Part shown: positions 44,564-56,923 of the stretch, one piece after another
How the letters are laid out: each line of letters begins with the position of its first letter
Position numbering within the stretch: the stretch's first letter is position 1
NCBI GenBank assembly: GCA_973895155.1
Contig: OZ316891.1
Coordinates: 18,166,001-18,230,000 of the forward strand
Reading direction: 5' to 3'
DNA: 64,000 bases
DNA from: Marsupella aquatica
Taxonomy: Eukaryota > Marchantiophyta
Position numbers and translations under genes: made by a program
Notes under the pieces: generated by a model
Databases searched by the model: none
What the model was told of the DNA's origin: nothing
The model's input: the letters and a program-made list of their open reading frames with translations, nothing else

Positions 44564-46588
44564 ATGGCAAGCATGAAATTGAGAGTGAGGGCAGCCACCG
44601 GGGGCCCAACAATTAGGGTGCAAATTCCACTCCTCTGTACCTTACAAGGTTTGAAGGATGTTTTAGGGCCGCTGGTTTCCTTGCCCACTTTTTCATTCAG
44701 CCTGTCTTTGAATAAGAAGGATGAGATCCAGGGCCCTGGCAGTGCTCTCCTTTCTTCCTTTGGGGTGACCAGTGGGGATCTTCTATTCTACATTGTCAAT
44801 CCAGGAGGTTCGTCTCCCCCCATTCTGACTGGAAGCCCATCATCTCAAGTAGTTGGACGTGCAAATTCTGCAGAGTCATCAAGGGTTGCCAGAACCTCAG
44901 TGCATTCAATGGATGGGCTTGAGTCAATTCCTTCCCAACATACGGGAACCCCAAACCATGGAGGGAGAGTTGTGAGCACTCCTGCTATGAGAAGGGAACT
45001 TTGTGCTACAGCAGCTACCCATAGACAGGCAACATATTTTGCAAGAGGGCAACAGCCAGAAACTACCATCTTGAGTTTGGATTCTACCTCTCCAAACCAA
45101 AAAACTATGGTGGATTCAAACAACACAACTTTTCCAGGAGGAGTCGTTGTTGTCCCATCCTCAAATCAATCAATGGCAGAACAGGGGCCGTTCATGGATA
45201 TGGAAAATAACTCAGGAGAGCCACTGCCACCAAATGGAGGAGATGGACATCGTTTGGTACCCATTCCAGTCCTACTCCAGCGAGTCCTAACCGCAGAATT
45301 TGAGAATATCCGTCAGCCTTCTATGTTTTTGATTCTTGCTGTGCATGCTGTGATGCTGGAGACAGGGTTTGTCAAGATTGAAGCTGGTAGATCGAACAAC
45401 TATAATGCAGCCCAACAAGGGGCTTGTGCGCTAGATGGATATGAGCTTCCATCTGGGTGGTGTGGTACTGGCTTTGTCAATCTCACATACACACTCCCTG
45501 AGCTTGCCAAACAAGAGACTGCTCTAGGGTTAAACCAAGAGGCTTTTCTCCGCTGCCTGATGGTTGGGAATACCGTTGTGGTTTATGGTGCTGTCACAGA
45601 CGGGAGTCCTCATCGAGTTTGTTTGTCTGTGTCAAAGTTCTTACACAAAAATCTTAAATTGGGAAACCTTGTTGGTGTTGGAGCACAAAACAACAGCAAC
45701 CGCAGCAGTAGCAGTGTTGTTAACAAACTGGATGATGGATCTGGTAATGAATCAGTCATGGAGCCAATTTTTGGTCAAGCAAACACAGACAATTTTGGAG
45801 ATGGAACTCAGATGGTAGCAGCAGCATCAATGGGGGAGAACATTTTCAGTGACATTTTTGAATTATGGAAAGAGGTTAAGGATTCACTTTCCCTACCGTT
45901 GTTGTCATTCATGTGTGAGAGAACTGGGCTTCTCCCTCCACCGTCCCTCCTGAGACTCCCCACAGAATTGAAAATTAAAGTCTTGGATTTGCTTCCACCT
46001 GTTGCGTTGGCAAATCTTGCAAGTGCTTGCTCGGAATTTAGGTTCCTGACCTCAAGCGAGGAGCTGTGGAAGCAAAAGTACAAGGAACAGTTTGGAACAT
46101 GCGGGGAGAGAGCTCCAGGAGGCCGTGGGTGGAAGAGTGCCTTTGTGAGGGAATTTCAATACCGGAAGAGAAGTGAAGAAGGTTGGAGAGAAGCGGAGAG
46201 ACAATTTCTTGCTGAGGTGTTTACTCCTGGAGTCATGCTCCGACCACCTTCATTTTCTCATCCCTTTGGGGATTTCTTTCAAGGGTTAGGAGCAGAGCCT
46301 ACACAATATAACATTCTTAGTGGACCTAGGATTCAACGTTTGCCATCCGGAAATCATTTTGGTGCATTCCTAGGCATGGGCGAAGGAGGTTCTATTGGAG
46401 ACCAAGATGAAGCCTATTTTCCCCAAATTAGGCTTGATAGTAATCTTGACCGGGCATGGCCTCCTGCAACCAATTTATTCCTAAGACCCAGTTTTGGGAA
46501 TTTACATGGGGAAGATATTGGTAATAGAGGTACACATGTTTATGTGGATGAGCAAGGGGGGTTTCCAAGATTGGGTCCTTTCTATTGA
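44564..46588 (+). CDS. SKIP22: F-box protein of the SKIP22/FBXO7 type
   Basis: Intronless coding region of 674 residues from ATG 44564; a second ATG at 44573 gives MKLRVR, which fits the usual start of the family better. Domains: ubiquitin-like fold at about residues 4-88; Ser/Thr-rich linker; FP (PI31-type) domain at about 232-368 with LVPIPVLLQRVL; F-box at about 463-506 (LPTELKIKVLDLLPPVALAN) followed by LWKQKY and GWKSAFVREF. Known family role: substrate adaptor of SCF ubiquitin ligases through SKP1, with the FP domain for dimerisation or PI31 binding. The C-terminal 150 residues are Gly/Pro-rich. Complete, no frame breaks. Substrates cannot be inferred. Confidence 0.93.
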   Translation: MASMKLRVRAATGGPTIRVQIPLLCTLQGLKDVLGPLVSLPTFSFSLSLNKKDEIQGPGSALLSSFGVTSGDLLFYIVNPGGSSPPILTGSPSSQVVGRANSAESSRVARTSVHSMDGLESIPSQHTGTPNHGGRVVSTPAMRRELCATAATHRQATYFARGQQPETTILSLDSTSPNQKTMVDSNNTTFPGGVVVVPSSNQSMAEQGPFMDMENNSGEPLPPNGGDGHRLVPIPVLLQRVLTAEFENIRQPSMFLILAVHAVMLETGFVKIEAGRSNNYNAAQQGACALDGYELPSGWCGTGFVNLTYTLPELAKQETALGLNQEAFLRCLMVGNTVVVYGAVTDGSPHRVCLSVSKFLHKNLKLGNLVGVGAQNNSNRSSSSVVNKLDDGSGNESVMEPIFGQANTDNFGDGTQMVAAASMGENIFSDIFELWKEVKDSLSLPLLSFMCERTGLLPPPSLLRLPTELKIKVLDLLPPVALANLASACSEFRFLTSSEELWKQKYKEQFGTCGERAPGGRGWKSAFVREFQYRKRSEEGWREAERQFLAEVFTPGVMLRPPSFSHPFGDFFQGLGAEPTQYNILSGPRIQRLPSGNHFGAFLGMGEGGSIGDQDEAYFPQIRLDSNLDRAWPPATNLFLRPSFGNLHGEDIGNRGTHVYVDEQGGFPRLGPFY

Positions 46589-47366
46589 GGCACGGTGTTA
46601 TCTCAAAAGAAAAATGTAGGACACGGTGAATAGAAAGTGAAGTAAAAGGAGGAGAACCCAAGACAGTTGTGGTTGAGGTTATCATGCACGGCTTGTGAAG
46701 AAGTATCAACACTTAGTGGATGGATGGAGTTATGAGCGCTTGGTGATCATTTCGTGACTGCGGGGATCATTTTAAAGCTGGATAAGATAGAGAACTTGCA
46801 AAAAACGGATGGATGATGTAGGTTGTGGGTAACTATCTGTTTTTGTTTTCAAATCCTGGGCAGTTGGCATGCCCATCGGCGTGTTTTCCTGTCTCAAATT
46901 AGAGAAAGAAAAGTGTGGTGCTAGGTTTTACTAATGCCAAAGCTGTCTTAGTTTGAATTTCTTGCAGAAACTGAACCTCATAAGTTCCTGAATTATGGCT
47001 AAAAGTTGCAAGGGTCAGAAATGGAGCATTTGATTTGAGCAAAATGCATTGTAAACTGTCCCATGTAACTATTGTTGCTATGGTTTGTGTTCAGCACATA
47101 TGTAGGTCACCAGAATTTTAGGCCCATAAACCAGCAGCAGCCTCAACCAAAATCAAGCTTCTGAAGGAGAAATAGAAGATGGTTATAAACCTCCTTTGAT
47201 TTCTTTTGGTGGATGTTACATTCTGTTTGGGTGCTTTCTTGTGAGATGCCTCACACAGATTTCCGGGAACAGAGTGAAAGCAAACTATTTAGAGGGTTGA
47301 CAAAGGACAGGACTGTCTATATATCGCTTAGATTTTCCAAAAACACAAAGGACATGAGTTGGGAAG
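46589..47366 (+). other. 3' flank of the F-box gene
   Basis: Probably includes the 3' untranslated region. No coding frame is supported. Confidence 0.4.
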
Positions 47367-47509
47367 CCATCAAGCCCGGTTTTCACTGTCGGACAAGATG
47401 TGTCCTTGTCCGACACGACAAATGACAACTTGTCCGTCCAAAAACGGTCTATTTGTCCAATATTCCCTTATATTCCCCGCCGGGACCAAAAATTCCCGAC
47501 CCACCCCCG

Positions 47510-48020
47510 GCCCGGTCCCAAACTCTCCCGACCCCTCCCGGCCCGGTCCCAGACTCCTCCTAACCCTCCGGCCCGGCCCGGCTGCCTATTCCCGGCCCGG
47601 CCCGACCCCCTCCCTTTCCCGGCCGAAACCCCCCTCCCGGCCCAACCCGGCTCTCCCCCCCCTTCCCGGCCCGACCCCCCCCCTCCCGGCCCAACCCGGC
47701 TNNNNNNNNNNNNNNNNNNNNNNNNNNNNNNNNNNNNNNNNNNNNNNNNNNNNNNNNNNNNNNNNNNNNNNNNNNNNNNNNNNNNNNNNNNNNNNNNNNN
47801 NCCCCCCCCTTCCCGGCCCGACCCCCCTCCCCTTGCCGGCCCAACCCGGCTCTCCCGGCCCAACCCGGCTCTCCTCCCCACCCTCCCGGCCCTCCCCGCC
47901 CGACTCCCGGCCGGCCCAACCCCCCCCCCGGCCCAACCCGGCCAACCCCCCGACCCTTCTCCCGGCCCGGCTGCACATCCTCCCGGCCCGACCCTGTCAC
48001 CCGGCCGGGATCGACCGGGA
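47510..48020 (+). repeat. C-rich tandem repeat (CCCGGCCC), interrupted by assembly gap
   Basis: Degenerate units such as CCCGGCCCAACCCGGCTCT and CCCGGCCCGACCCCC on both sides of the N run. The right part ends with three GGGATCGACC units. All long open frames here are composition artefacts. Confidence 0.85.
47702..47801. other. Assembly gap, 100 N
   Basis: A run of exactly 100 N inside the C-rich repeat. 100 is a common placeholder for a gap of unknown length. Confidence 1.
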
Positions 48021-48096
48021 TCGACCGGGATGACATATGTCATTTGTCGTCCCAAATCCTCCTATTTGTCCGACAAGTCCAAACCGGGCCATCAAG

Positions 48097-51000
48097 GGTG
48101 CACTGGACTCATGTCAAGGCATTGAAGACTCTGTTATGATGTGGGCCAGCCTGCCACTATTATGTCGGACCTGAATCCCATCAAGATTGAGGAAAAGGCG
48201 GGGTTGGAAAGCAAAATTCATCCAGAGGGACAAGTTCAAGTGCAAGTATAAACATCAAGGTGATGTCTGCAGGCAGGAATGTATCTTGACCAACCTGTAG
48301 CTAGTTTACGTCTTAATGGTTTCACTCAATTCTTCCAATTTGTGGGTCAGCTTACTTTTCCAAAGAGGTGTTCTTCTTGTGTATAGCAGGTCACAGAATG
48401 AGCCAACAACTTGCAAGTTCAAGGTGGTTGTTTTATATATTGCTGAAGTTGCAGTAGAGCAATGTATGTTAGTACCCAGGAACTCGTCTATCATACTTCT
48501 GTCTCAAATAGGCTGGGCAGAGCTAGAGGGTTTAGTTGGATAAGGGGTGTGGCTTGTTTTTCCCACTCACCCCAACAATTGAAAGAAATAATGTCAGATC
48601 TTGCACTCTTGTACATGACCCTGTCCTTAAATTCATATGGTGTTACTTTAGCACCTAAGGTCCTTTGCTTGCTCTAACTTCAAGGTGATTTGCAATACTT
48701 AGACATGGACCAAAGTCAGATCCCTCCCAGGACCCTTGGATCTATTTAAGAGCTGAGAAATTGCAGTCATTTCATAGACCCAAGAATATGATGAATCAAC
48801 GACTCACTAACTAGTAAATAGGGAAAGGATATAACTTCTTAGGTCACATATACCCTCTGTGTTGATCGAGTCTTGACACTTCTTGTCCTAGTAGCACTCT
48901 CCAGAAATAGGTGTTAGAAAGACGAATAAAATTCCATCAATGAGACCACGAACCCTAGGAACTATTCCTTTGGAAACTGCTCTGCAATTTTGCGTCTTTC
49001 AGGATGACCAGATAATCTCAACTAGCTGGTCCTTCAGTGCAGTCTCCATCTAGAACAACAGGTTCTAAATTTCAATGAGATCCACTGGCCCAAGTTGGAA
49101 TATTTAGGTCAACCCCATTGCCCTCATGTCCCCATTGGCAAGTGATCCAACTGAGGTAGCTACCATTTCCACTGGAGCTGTTCATTTGACAATTTGTTGA
49201 CAACCACCCAATATCCTCAATGAGGTCTACTATAGAAAAGAAAGAGGCTTGTCCATTACTGTCAAGTGTCTAAATAAAAAAGGCAGACGTTTATAAAAAA
49301 ACTGCAACTTATTTGAATTCTCAAAATTTGTTAGTGAGAGTCTTGTCAACAAAATATCCTGTGTTTACCATTGCTTAGTTTGTACAACTCAAGCAGATGT
49401 TTGGATTAAACTTGAGCTCATACATGCTTGCCATAATATTTGAGTCAGAGGATGAGAATATGTCAAGGTCAGACCCTGAATTTCTGCATCTCAGATATCA
49501 TCACTCCATTCCAGTGGATGGATCAAAATGCCCAGACATTTTGGCCACTACAGTAGCCCTTCTCTCCTCCACCTTAGCAACGGAAGTCCAAGAAATCATA
49601 TATTTGCAATCCAGTGAAACCACACCTGCCAAATGAGAGCCCCATTCTCTGCCTTGCTACTGCTCAGTCTTGTCTTGTGGTGAACAGCCTACTCACCATA
49701 AAATTAAGGGGGAACCGAGGGTGGAACCCAATCCCATTCCTAGTGAAACTAAACATGTGCACTTTATAATGAGAGCTACTCCTAACCCATAGCTCTTATA
49801 AAGGTAGTTGTGATTTAAGGGAAGGAGAAGGGAAGTCCAAGAAATCATCTAGTTTTTGCAATCCATGCAGTTAAAGGAAGGAGTAATTCAGGAAGTTGTC
49901 CATGGAGTTGAAAAGCAATTAAATGTAATATTTTCTTGAAAACAACCAGGCTGAACTTGAAGCAAGACGACTGCACTTGGTGTCGCACAACCCTGCAAGA
50001 ATGTAGAAGATGCTCCCAACCTGAGGTCCTGACCACGATGTTAATGCTCCACCAAAACACACTATATGACTACCGTTGGATCTGGAATTCTGCAATAATT
50101 TCAGACCTACTGTACCTAGTGAGAAGGGCAGGCATGAATTTCTTGGAACCGCAAAGTAACAAAAGAAGGTTTGCGAACGGTACGTGAATGGTGATGCAAC
50201 TTCGTTCTATCCCAACGTGACACAGGCAGATCCTCCCGAGTTGTCTGGTCTTCTAATGGTCATAGCTCGCTCAGTTTTTGGGCCTCAGAGCTCACATGCA
50301 AAAGACTGGTGCGCGTTCAAACTCCATGCACAGCTAATTGGCACCCGGACTCTAAGTATGGCCCTTGCACCTAAAGTTAACATTCCATGGTTACAATTAT
50401 TGATTAATTGATTAAGTGTTGAGCCCGGCCACTTTCCTTCGGGGATCAGTAGTTTCTATGGGAGTTCGGATAGCTCTTGAGTTACGGGAGTTTTGAGCGC
50501 CATACGAAATGCTCCCTAGTTATGACTCCTGAACGCAACTGCACAGATGCTACAGTAGCCTGTAGCCTGGGTACCGTGGAATGCAGGTGTGTGTGTGAAG
50601 TTGAGGGAAGAATCATGCATCAGAGTTTCAGTGGCTTCTAATAAGGGGGCTCAGTTGCTAACCTGTGCTTCATGGAGAAAGAGCTCATTAATGATCTGGG
50701 AGTAGATGGATTCACAGCCGTGGTGCACCAATTCGCCAGGTAGGGCAGATCGGAACTGTTGGCTCGAGCCCCCAGACACCCTTACTTTTGCTGAAGAATC
50801 CGAGGACTGGGGAGTCGGGAACTACGATACAACAGCAGAGTAGCAGTGTTGCATTACTGCCGAGACAGAGTGAGTAAAGTGGTTCGTTGAGTGTGGAATT
50901 AATGCTGGAGCTACGTATTTGGTAGTATAACTTATTAGCACACTACGTAGCATAACTGAGGACTGAGATCTGCTGATGGAGCTGCTGAGCTGGGCCCTCC

Positions 51001-51309
51001 TCCAATAGTTGCACCCCCCCCGCCCCTCGTTGATCCATCCATCCATTCATTCCATGTATAATAAATCAGTCGTGTATTCTGCACTTCTCATCTGGTCATC
51101 AACCGAGCTGAGTTGAGAGTAGTAGTATATTACTGTCCTCACTTGCAAAGCAGTACACATTTGACGAGTGTCACTGAGGAGAGCAGGTCTCAGCTCAGAG
51201 CAGCTCAAGCTCAAGATAGGCAGCAGCCCGTCGCTCACTAACTGTGAGCTAGTGAAACACTTTTGAGTGGTAGTCGAGCTTCACGAGATCGTTGACAGCA
51301 GCTTACAGT
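48097..51309. other. Gene-free stretch
   Basis: Only short open frames (under 85 codons) without domain character. The last 250 bp should hold the promoter and leader of the PDF1-like gene; TATAATAAA at 51057-51065 is a possible TATA box. No other element was recognised. Confidence 0.4.
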
Positions 51310-52641
51310 ATGGGTCGTTTACCGTGCTGCTTTCTTCTCGTTGCATTCTGCGTGGGTGTAGCTACAGTTCGTGGAGACGACCCGTGGTTCCCAGACCCTT
51401 TCAAATGGGACAGCCCACCACCGGCAGATGGACCTCCACCTCCACTATACCCTGCTCCTACTAGCCCCTCACCATACTATGATTCTCCTCCATACATGGG
51501 AACACCTCCTGTGGAGAGTCCGCCATCCGACGGTTACCCGCCTACCAACGGACCCGCACCTTCTCCATGGTTCTCTTGCGAGTACGTTCTTCAATTCTGT
51601 GTGCCATTTCACGCAACATTTTCTACCGAATAGTTTAGTTGCATTTACGGAATAGTTTATTGGATTTTCTTTCTTGAAGTGTCTGTGAGCGTCACCACAT
51701 ATCATGTCCTCAGCATATGATAAGGCCCTTGTTGTCGGTACGTAGTTGAGACATAGGATGTGTGTCTTCTTTGGCATCGTGAGCTAGGTCGCAGTTCTGG
51801 GTCTTGGCTTCGTGCACTTGGTCTTGTATCGATCTCACCTACATTCTAAGTCTTTCGTTCCGGGTTTGTTTTGGGTCATAATTGACCGTCTATCCATCCA
51901 TTCGAGTCTGTCGTTTGGTTGCGGTAAATGCCGCGACCTTTGCTGAAATGTGGAACTGCGATTTAGTGGAATGTGGATAGTATGGACTGCTGTCAGTTCA
52001 ACTCTTCCATTTTACTATTTTTTGGTCTGTTTGGTGATTGGCTTTCAGCTATAATTCGAAGGTTGGTGCATTAGCTTCCTTCCTCCCACGGAAATGGAAC
52101 TGCGAAACTGTTAGAAATACGCCTCACTCCATGGCAGCGAACTCGTGGTTGAGTTCAGGATTGATGTGTTTACTCCTCATACAGTCTGAGTGGTCGTCGC
52201 CATCACAAGCCAATGCTCTGACACTTTTATCGCGTGGTTTTCTAGCCTCTAATCATGTCTAGATTTAGGGCTCCAATGGACTCTGCTGTGTTGTTGACGT
52301 AAAAGTGCATTCTGTATTGCGTGTGCAGTTTATGGGCGAAGAAGACCGATTCTTGGCCCAGTCCATGGACAGCAGACACACCCATTTTTGACGCTTTCGG
52401 TTCAGATGCAGTGAAGGTTTACGGGCAGGTTTCCATGCTCGATGGTATCATGTCCAAGGGTGACGATGGTTACTCGGATCTTTTGAAGGAGGGCATTACC
52501 GCTCTTCTGAACTGTGTCGATGCTCACTTCAAGTACACCGAAGACGAGATCAAGAAGTGCTTCTCTTTCAAAACTTCTTTGAGGTCGGAAGCTGATGCTG
52601 CTGCTCAAGCCAAATTCTTCAACGACGCCAACAACGCTTAG
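51310..52641 (+). CDS. Secreted Pro-rich protein with PDF1-like C-terminal domain, two exons
   Basis: Exon 1 is 51310-51581 (donor GTACGT), exon 2 is 52329-52641 (acceptor GTGCAG); the 747-bp intron splits a codon after its second base. The product has 194 residues. Signal peptide MGRLPCCFLLVAFCVGVATV at 1-20; Pro/Ser/Tyr-rich linker about 25-87 (SPPPADGPPPPLYP); then a globular part about 90-194 with GYSDLLKEGITALLNC, YTEDEIKKCF and AAAQAKFFNDANNA. The spacing of EG.(T)ALLN and AAAQA.(L/F)F..AN matches the C-terminal domain of PROTODERMAL FACTOR 1-type proteins, cell-surface proteins of the epidermis in seed plants. Location in the wall or cuticle is inferred from that. Confidence 0.8.
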
Positions 52642-54592
52642 AGCTCGACTCCCTGAAACGTGGTGTTTTGTATTTAAACTCCACGACACAATTCGAGTCT
52701 CACGTAGTAGAGCTATGCCTGGACGTTTCCTCGTCTAGACGTAGAGTACGCTATGGGTACATTTATGAGATGTTTGGTGTAGCTGACGGTAGCAACGACA
52801 GTACGTTAGTGAACAAGAGGCATATTGGTATTAGAGACTCTTATATTGTCTTTCATTGCTTTACTTGTCCTTGACTCGATACTGAGGACAAACAATTCAA
52901 TGTGTCCAGTCACTTGTACTTAGCCTTTCGTACCCTTTATATAACATCGCCTGGACCATGTTTTCATCGAGAATGGTACTTGTCACATGTTTCTTGGTAT
53001 TTGGTACTGGTACTGAGATTCTCACTGAGTCCGATCGCCTTCCTTTGTTTGTCAAGAATGGTAGTTGTTGTATACATCAATGGTAACTTTCGCCTGTTCG
53101 ACGAGTTCCCAACATGCTTAATTCGTTCTGCATCTTGAACATAAATAATGTGACATGTGCTCTCTTACAGTGACATGTTGCAAACCATACCTTTCAGATT
53201 GTTCTCAGATTGTAAGTTCTGCATATTTTTGCTCCATGAGTTTTTATTCTAGTATTCTAGTAGAGCATAATTATTACCGACACACCGCCTTCGTATTGAT
53301 AAGTTTCCATCCTCATACGAAACTTCTAAAACAGCGTTTTGATTTTAAATACAAGGTAAGATTGTAAGTTGCCATGAGCCGGCCCCGGTGTTTTTGAAAG
53401 ACAAGCCACTGTATCCATGTGCATGCGGTTTGACAGATACTGCATTGAAGCGCATCAATTGTGAAACATATACCAAATTAAAGTCGCTGTTCTTCGCGGA
53501 CTGGAAAACAAACGCTGTTTTATAAGTACCCAGAGTTTCACATTCCCAAGGTTCTGACCGAAATTTGGAATCGGCTGGAATTCCATATGGCGCAACGTGG
53601 AAATTAGGGACTGAGGTCTGAAGTTAGTAAATTCTACTAATTCTAAATTCCCTGTTCTAGTGGTGCAATCCTGAGTTCAACTCACTTCAATTCACTTCGT
53701 CCATGCCTTCGTTTAGGGATACATGATTCTTACGTCATGTGCAAAGGGTGGGAAGTTTCGTCTGCAGAAGGTTGCTCAAAGGGTAGGATTGACTCTTTGA
53801 GCTACTCACGAAGTATTTCGTTTTGATGATCACAGACTAGTTTAACGGAAGCAGATCGACGAGTTTTCTAAGCTGCTCACAAGCATTTGACGTTGGTAAA
53901 CAGTTGATGGACAAATCATGCCGATTAGATCTGACTGAATCCGTTTAGCCTGATCATCATACTGTAAATCCATCAAGGGGGAATTGAATGAATCAAAGGA
54001 AAATTCATGGCTTGCTTGATTCCATCCATTCAACTGCATATTAAAATGGAAACTCCTCAATTTTTGTCAGCGAGCTTTAATTGGGGTTTATGTTCTGGGA
54101 AATTCATACTTGAACACCAGCCAGGCTTACGGAGTTCACACAAAGCTTTTGACTGATAGGGATGGAACGAGGTGAGAGGAGAGCAATCCAAGGTGAGTAA
54201 TTAATTACCTAAGGAGGCAACCACCAAGACAGTGTTAGTTTAATTGCGCGTCACAACTGGATCGACGATGGATTCGACCGCCAGTCCTCCCAGAATGTCG
54301 ATCAGCCTTGGTTCGCAAATGATGAGCAGAATCGATGCATTAGTTCTGTGTCTGGAAACTAAGGGTGGCAAAGTTAGATTGTGCGCAGGCCAGTCAGTGT
54401 GATCAGAAGACTGTCGCCGATTGCAGAAAATCGTAACTGGCTGACGTGACAATTATTCGGGACAATAATGAATCCCTGGAAGTGGATTCATCATTCATGG
54501 CACTTTAGTACGGGACATTGGATGGTAATTGAGTACAGAATCGTACTACCGTACCATTAAATACGACTGTCCTGCTTGCAGAAAGGAGAAAC
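52642..54592. other. 3' flank of the PDF1-like gene and gene-free DNA
   Basis: The first few hundred bases are probably 3' untranslated. No further gene is supported. Confidence 0.4.
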
Positions 54593-54625
54593 TACAGTAG
54601 ACCCCAGGGATCACAATCCTACTGA
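54593..54625 (+). mobile_element. Possible pogo-like end
   Basis: TA followed by CAGTAGACCCCAGGGATCAC. It resembles pogo/Tigger ends (CAGTnGACCCC). No matching partner was found downstream. Confidence 0.25.
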
Positions 54626-54807
54626 CGGCTTCTTGGTCTGCTGATCTGGCCGCGTAGTCTCTGGTGACTTGGTGAGCCTGGCCTGGTAATCTGGTGTGAG
54701 CAATTACTGCATACAATCAACACCTCCATTGAGTTCATTCCTCTCTAGGTGTGTCCTCCTGGCGGGCCTTCCTCGATGTATTAACTTCATGCGATTTTCA
54801 AGGCAGT

Positions 54808-54949
54808 ACACCAAACCACACCACTTTAGATACCATTTTAGATAGGTGCACATTACACCAAACCACACCACTAGATACCATTTTAGATAGGTGCACATTA
54901 CACCAAACCACACCACTTTAGATACCATTTTAGATAGGTGCACATTACA
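54808..54949 (+). repeat. Three tandem 45-47-bp repeats
   Basis: ACACCAAACCACACCACTTT starts at 54808 and 54900; the middle copy (54855) lacks two bases. Each continues with AGATACCATTTTAGATAGGT and GCACATT. Confidence 0.95.
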
Positions 54950-56923
54950 CCGTACTAGCTCACGTAAATAGATATGAAGAAAAAAAACACTACACACACA
55001 ATTTTTCTATGTTATTTTCATTTCATTTTTGAACCATCCTTGTTGTTTGTCCACGTTTATCTCAGTTTTGTAGTTATTCCTTTAGAGTTAATGTCACTTT
55101 TCTCCATCCTCAATTTTGTTTTATTCTATTTATTTTCATTTATTCCGCTTGAACCCCACAGAGAGGGAAATCAGCAGGCCCAAAGGTAAAATCGAGCCCA
55201 AGGGGCAGAATTCTCCATCCTCATCCTCATTGTCGTTATTAAAACTCATTATTAAATTTTTTTGTTTAAGGTCTAGTCAGAGGCTTCACTCTAGCCCATA
55301 TATAGGCCTTAAAAGTAACTTCTCTTCACTAATTGTAAGATGCATGACCAGATAATATCTCTCTTTGGTGAGTATCCACTAGCCGGCCTCCTTGAATGTA
55401 AATAGAGATATTAACCGGTTCCTTCAATTTGAATAGGTGTTTGAAACCCCCAAGGACCACCAGGTTGCTATTTGAAACCCTCATCAATGGACCTTTTGCA
55501 AAATTTCAGTTTAATTCTAATAACTTGATATTCATAAATTCAGATGTTCTATAGTTTTGGGGATATGCTAGAGGAGTAGGTAAGCTACACTTGCATCAAA
55601 GTGACAGTGAAGTTTTACCCATTTTGATTGAGTTTTTCATCACAGGTTGTGGAAATGTAAATTCCATTGGATTAATTCTCATTCTGTTAATATGAAATAT
55701 TTGGGTTGTGTACTCTTGTGCCTCCTCCTTCTCCAGTTGCCTTGCAGGTGCAAAAATATACATTTTAGGACTCATAGTCATCAACTTATAGGCCCCAAAC
55801 TCCCATGGACCCACCAAAAATGTGGTCCATATGTTGGACATGGGGATCCATCCTAGCTTCAGTTTCATGTAAATAGAGATCAGAGGAAAAGACCCTTGCA
55901 CTAAAAAGGATTCATCTCACACAAAAAAGTATTCCAAAGTATTTCCAGTTCATCTTTGCCCGTCCTTATTTTTTGTCTGCACCCTCAAAAGAATTAATTT
56001 CAGTTATGCCCTCGGTTAGAGTTAGAGTCTAGAGATTTCACTCTAGAGAGTATACACACAGAGTAGCTTTTGATTGCGTTGTACCTATTATTTCACTCTC
56101 TTGAACTCGTATTTTCTATCATACTCCTTAGATCAATTTTTGTACATTGTGGAATGATGGCCATTAGTGCCGTATTAATGATTTCACTCCCTTGAACTTG
56201 TATTTTCTATCGTACTCCTTATAATTTCTTGTATATTGGGGAATGATGGCCATATTAGTGCTTAGAACTCAGCGATACCAGGAAAATGTCTCCTAAACGT
56301 AAGACAAGAACATCTGTTTTTGATTCCCTGCCTGGAAATGAGAGTACTACTACTTTGGCTTCTTCAGCCACCCATTTGAGGGGTTTGTTTGTCAAGATTC
56401 AAATCCTTGAAATCCTAGCCTCCTAGGCAGGGGAAAGATTATTGGTGAATTTTCTCCGAGACATCAGTTGTGGAGGGCTTGCAAACCTTGTGGAGGGGGC
56501 TTGAAGTAAGGGTGGCTTTACAAGACCTAGGGGCACTTTTGACATTTGTTCACCAAAGCAAACAGAAGGGCCACTCTTGTTCTAAAGATGAACTTCAAAC
56601 AAAAAAAATATTTTCAAATGAACTTCAATAAATGCAAATTACTTGAATGAAGGAGCAAAAGTTTAAAAATGGTTAGACCATTTCTCTAGGTGGCCTAAAA
56701 TTTTAGACAAATAAGCATTCCACATCAACATTTCATTGGGGACAGACATTGCTTGTTATCATGTTGGATTCGTAGACACCATGCTTACCCTCGAGTTCTT
56801 ATAACCATACTTGAATGGCCCCTGAGTTCTTATAAAGCCTCTCTTGTCATGTAAGATTGGTAGGACAGCATACCTGAATGACCCCCAAGTTCTTATAACG
56901 ATACTTGAATGGCCACTGAGTTC
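54950..56923. other. Gene-free stretch with a 90-bp direct duplication
   Basis: At 56090-56170 and 56179-56261 the same segment recurs (CTTGAACTCGTATTTTCTAT and CTTGAACTTGTATTTTCTAT, then GGAATGATGGCCAT). Shortly after, at 56287, ATGTCTCCTAAACGTAAGAC opens about 45 codons (MSPKRKTRTSVFDSLPGN) and then breaks off. This could be the decayed start of a retroelement protein; the family is not recognised. Confidence 0.4.

Larger units (their letters stand above)
47367..48096. mobile_element. Non-autonomous DNA transposon with TIRs and 8-bp target duplication
   Basis: CCATCAAG at 47367-47374 and again at 48089-48096 is a perfect 8-bp target duplication. Between them the left end CCCGGTTTTCACTGTCGGAC pairs inversely with the right end GTCCGACAAGTCCAAACCGGG. 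Subterminal GTCCGACA, CTTGTCC and GACAAATGACA motifs recur on both sides. An 8-bp duplication is typical of hAT elements. The core is made of CCCGGCCCAACCCGGCT-type tandem units and contains the 100-N gap, so the true length is unknown. No transposase frame is present. Confidence 0.75.

Noticed and set aside
47359-48125. Pro/Gly-rich open frames across the N gap
   Set aside because: Composition artefact of the CCCGGCCC repeat; they cross 100 N and a transposon border.
55000-56400. Possible LTR of a second retrotransposon (TTGAATGTAAATAGAG region, start of a short open frame at 56287)
   Set aside because: No paired LTR, primer binding site or pol domains were found; kept only as a note.
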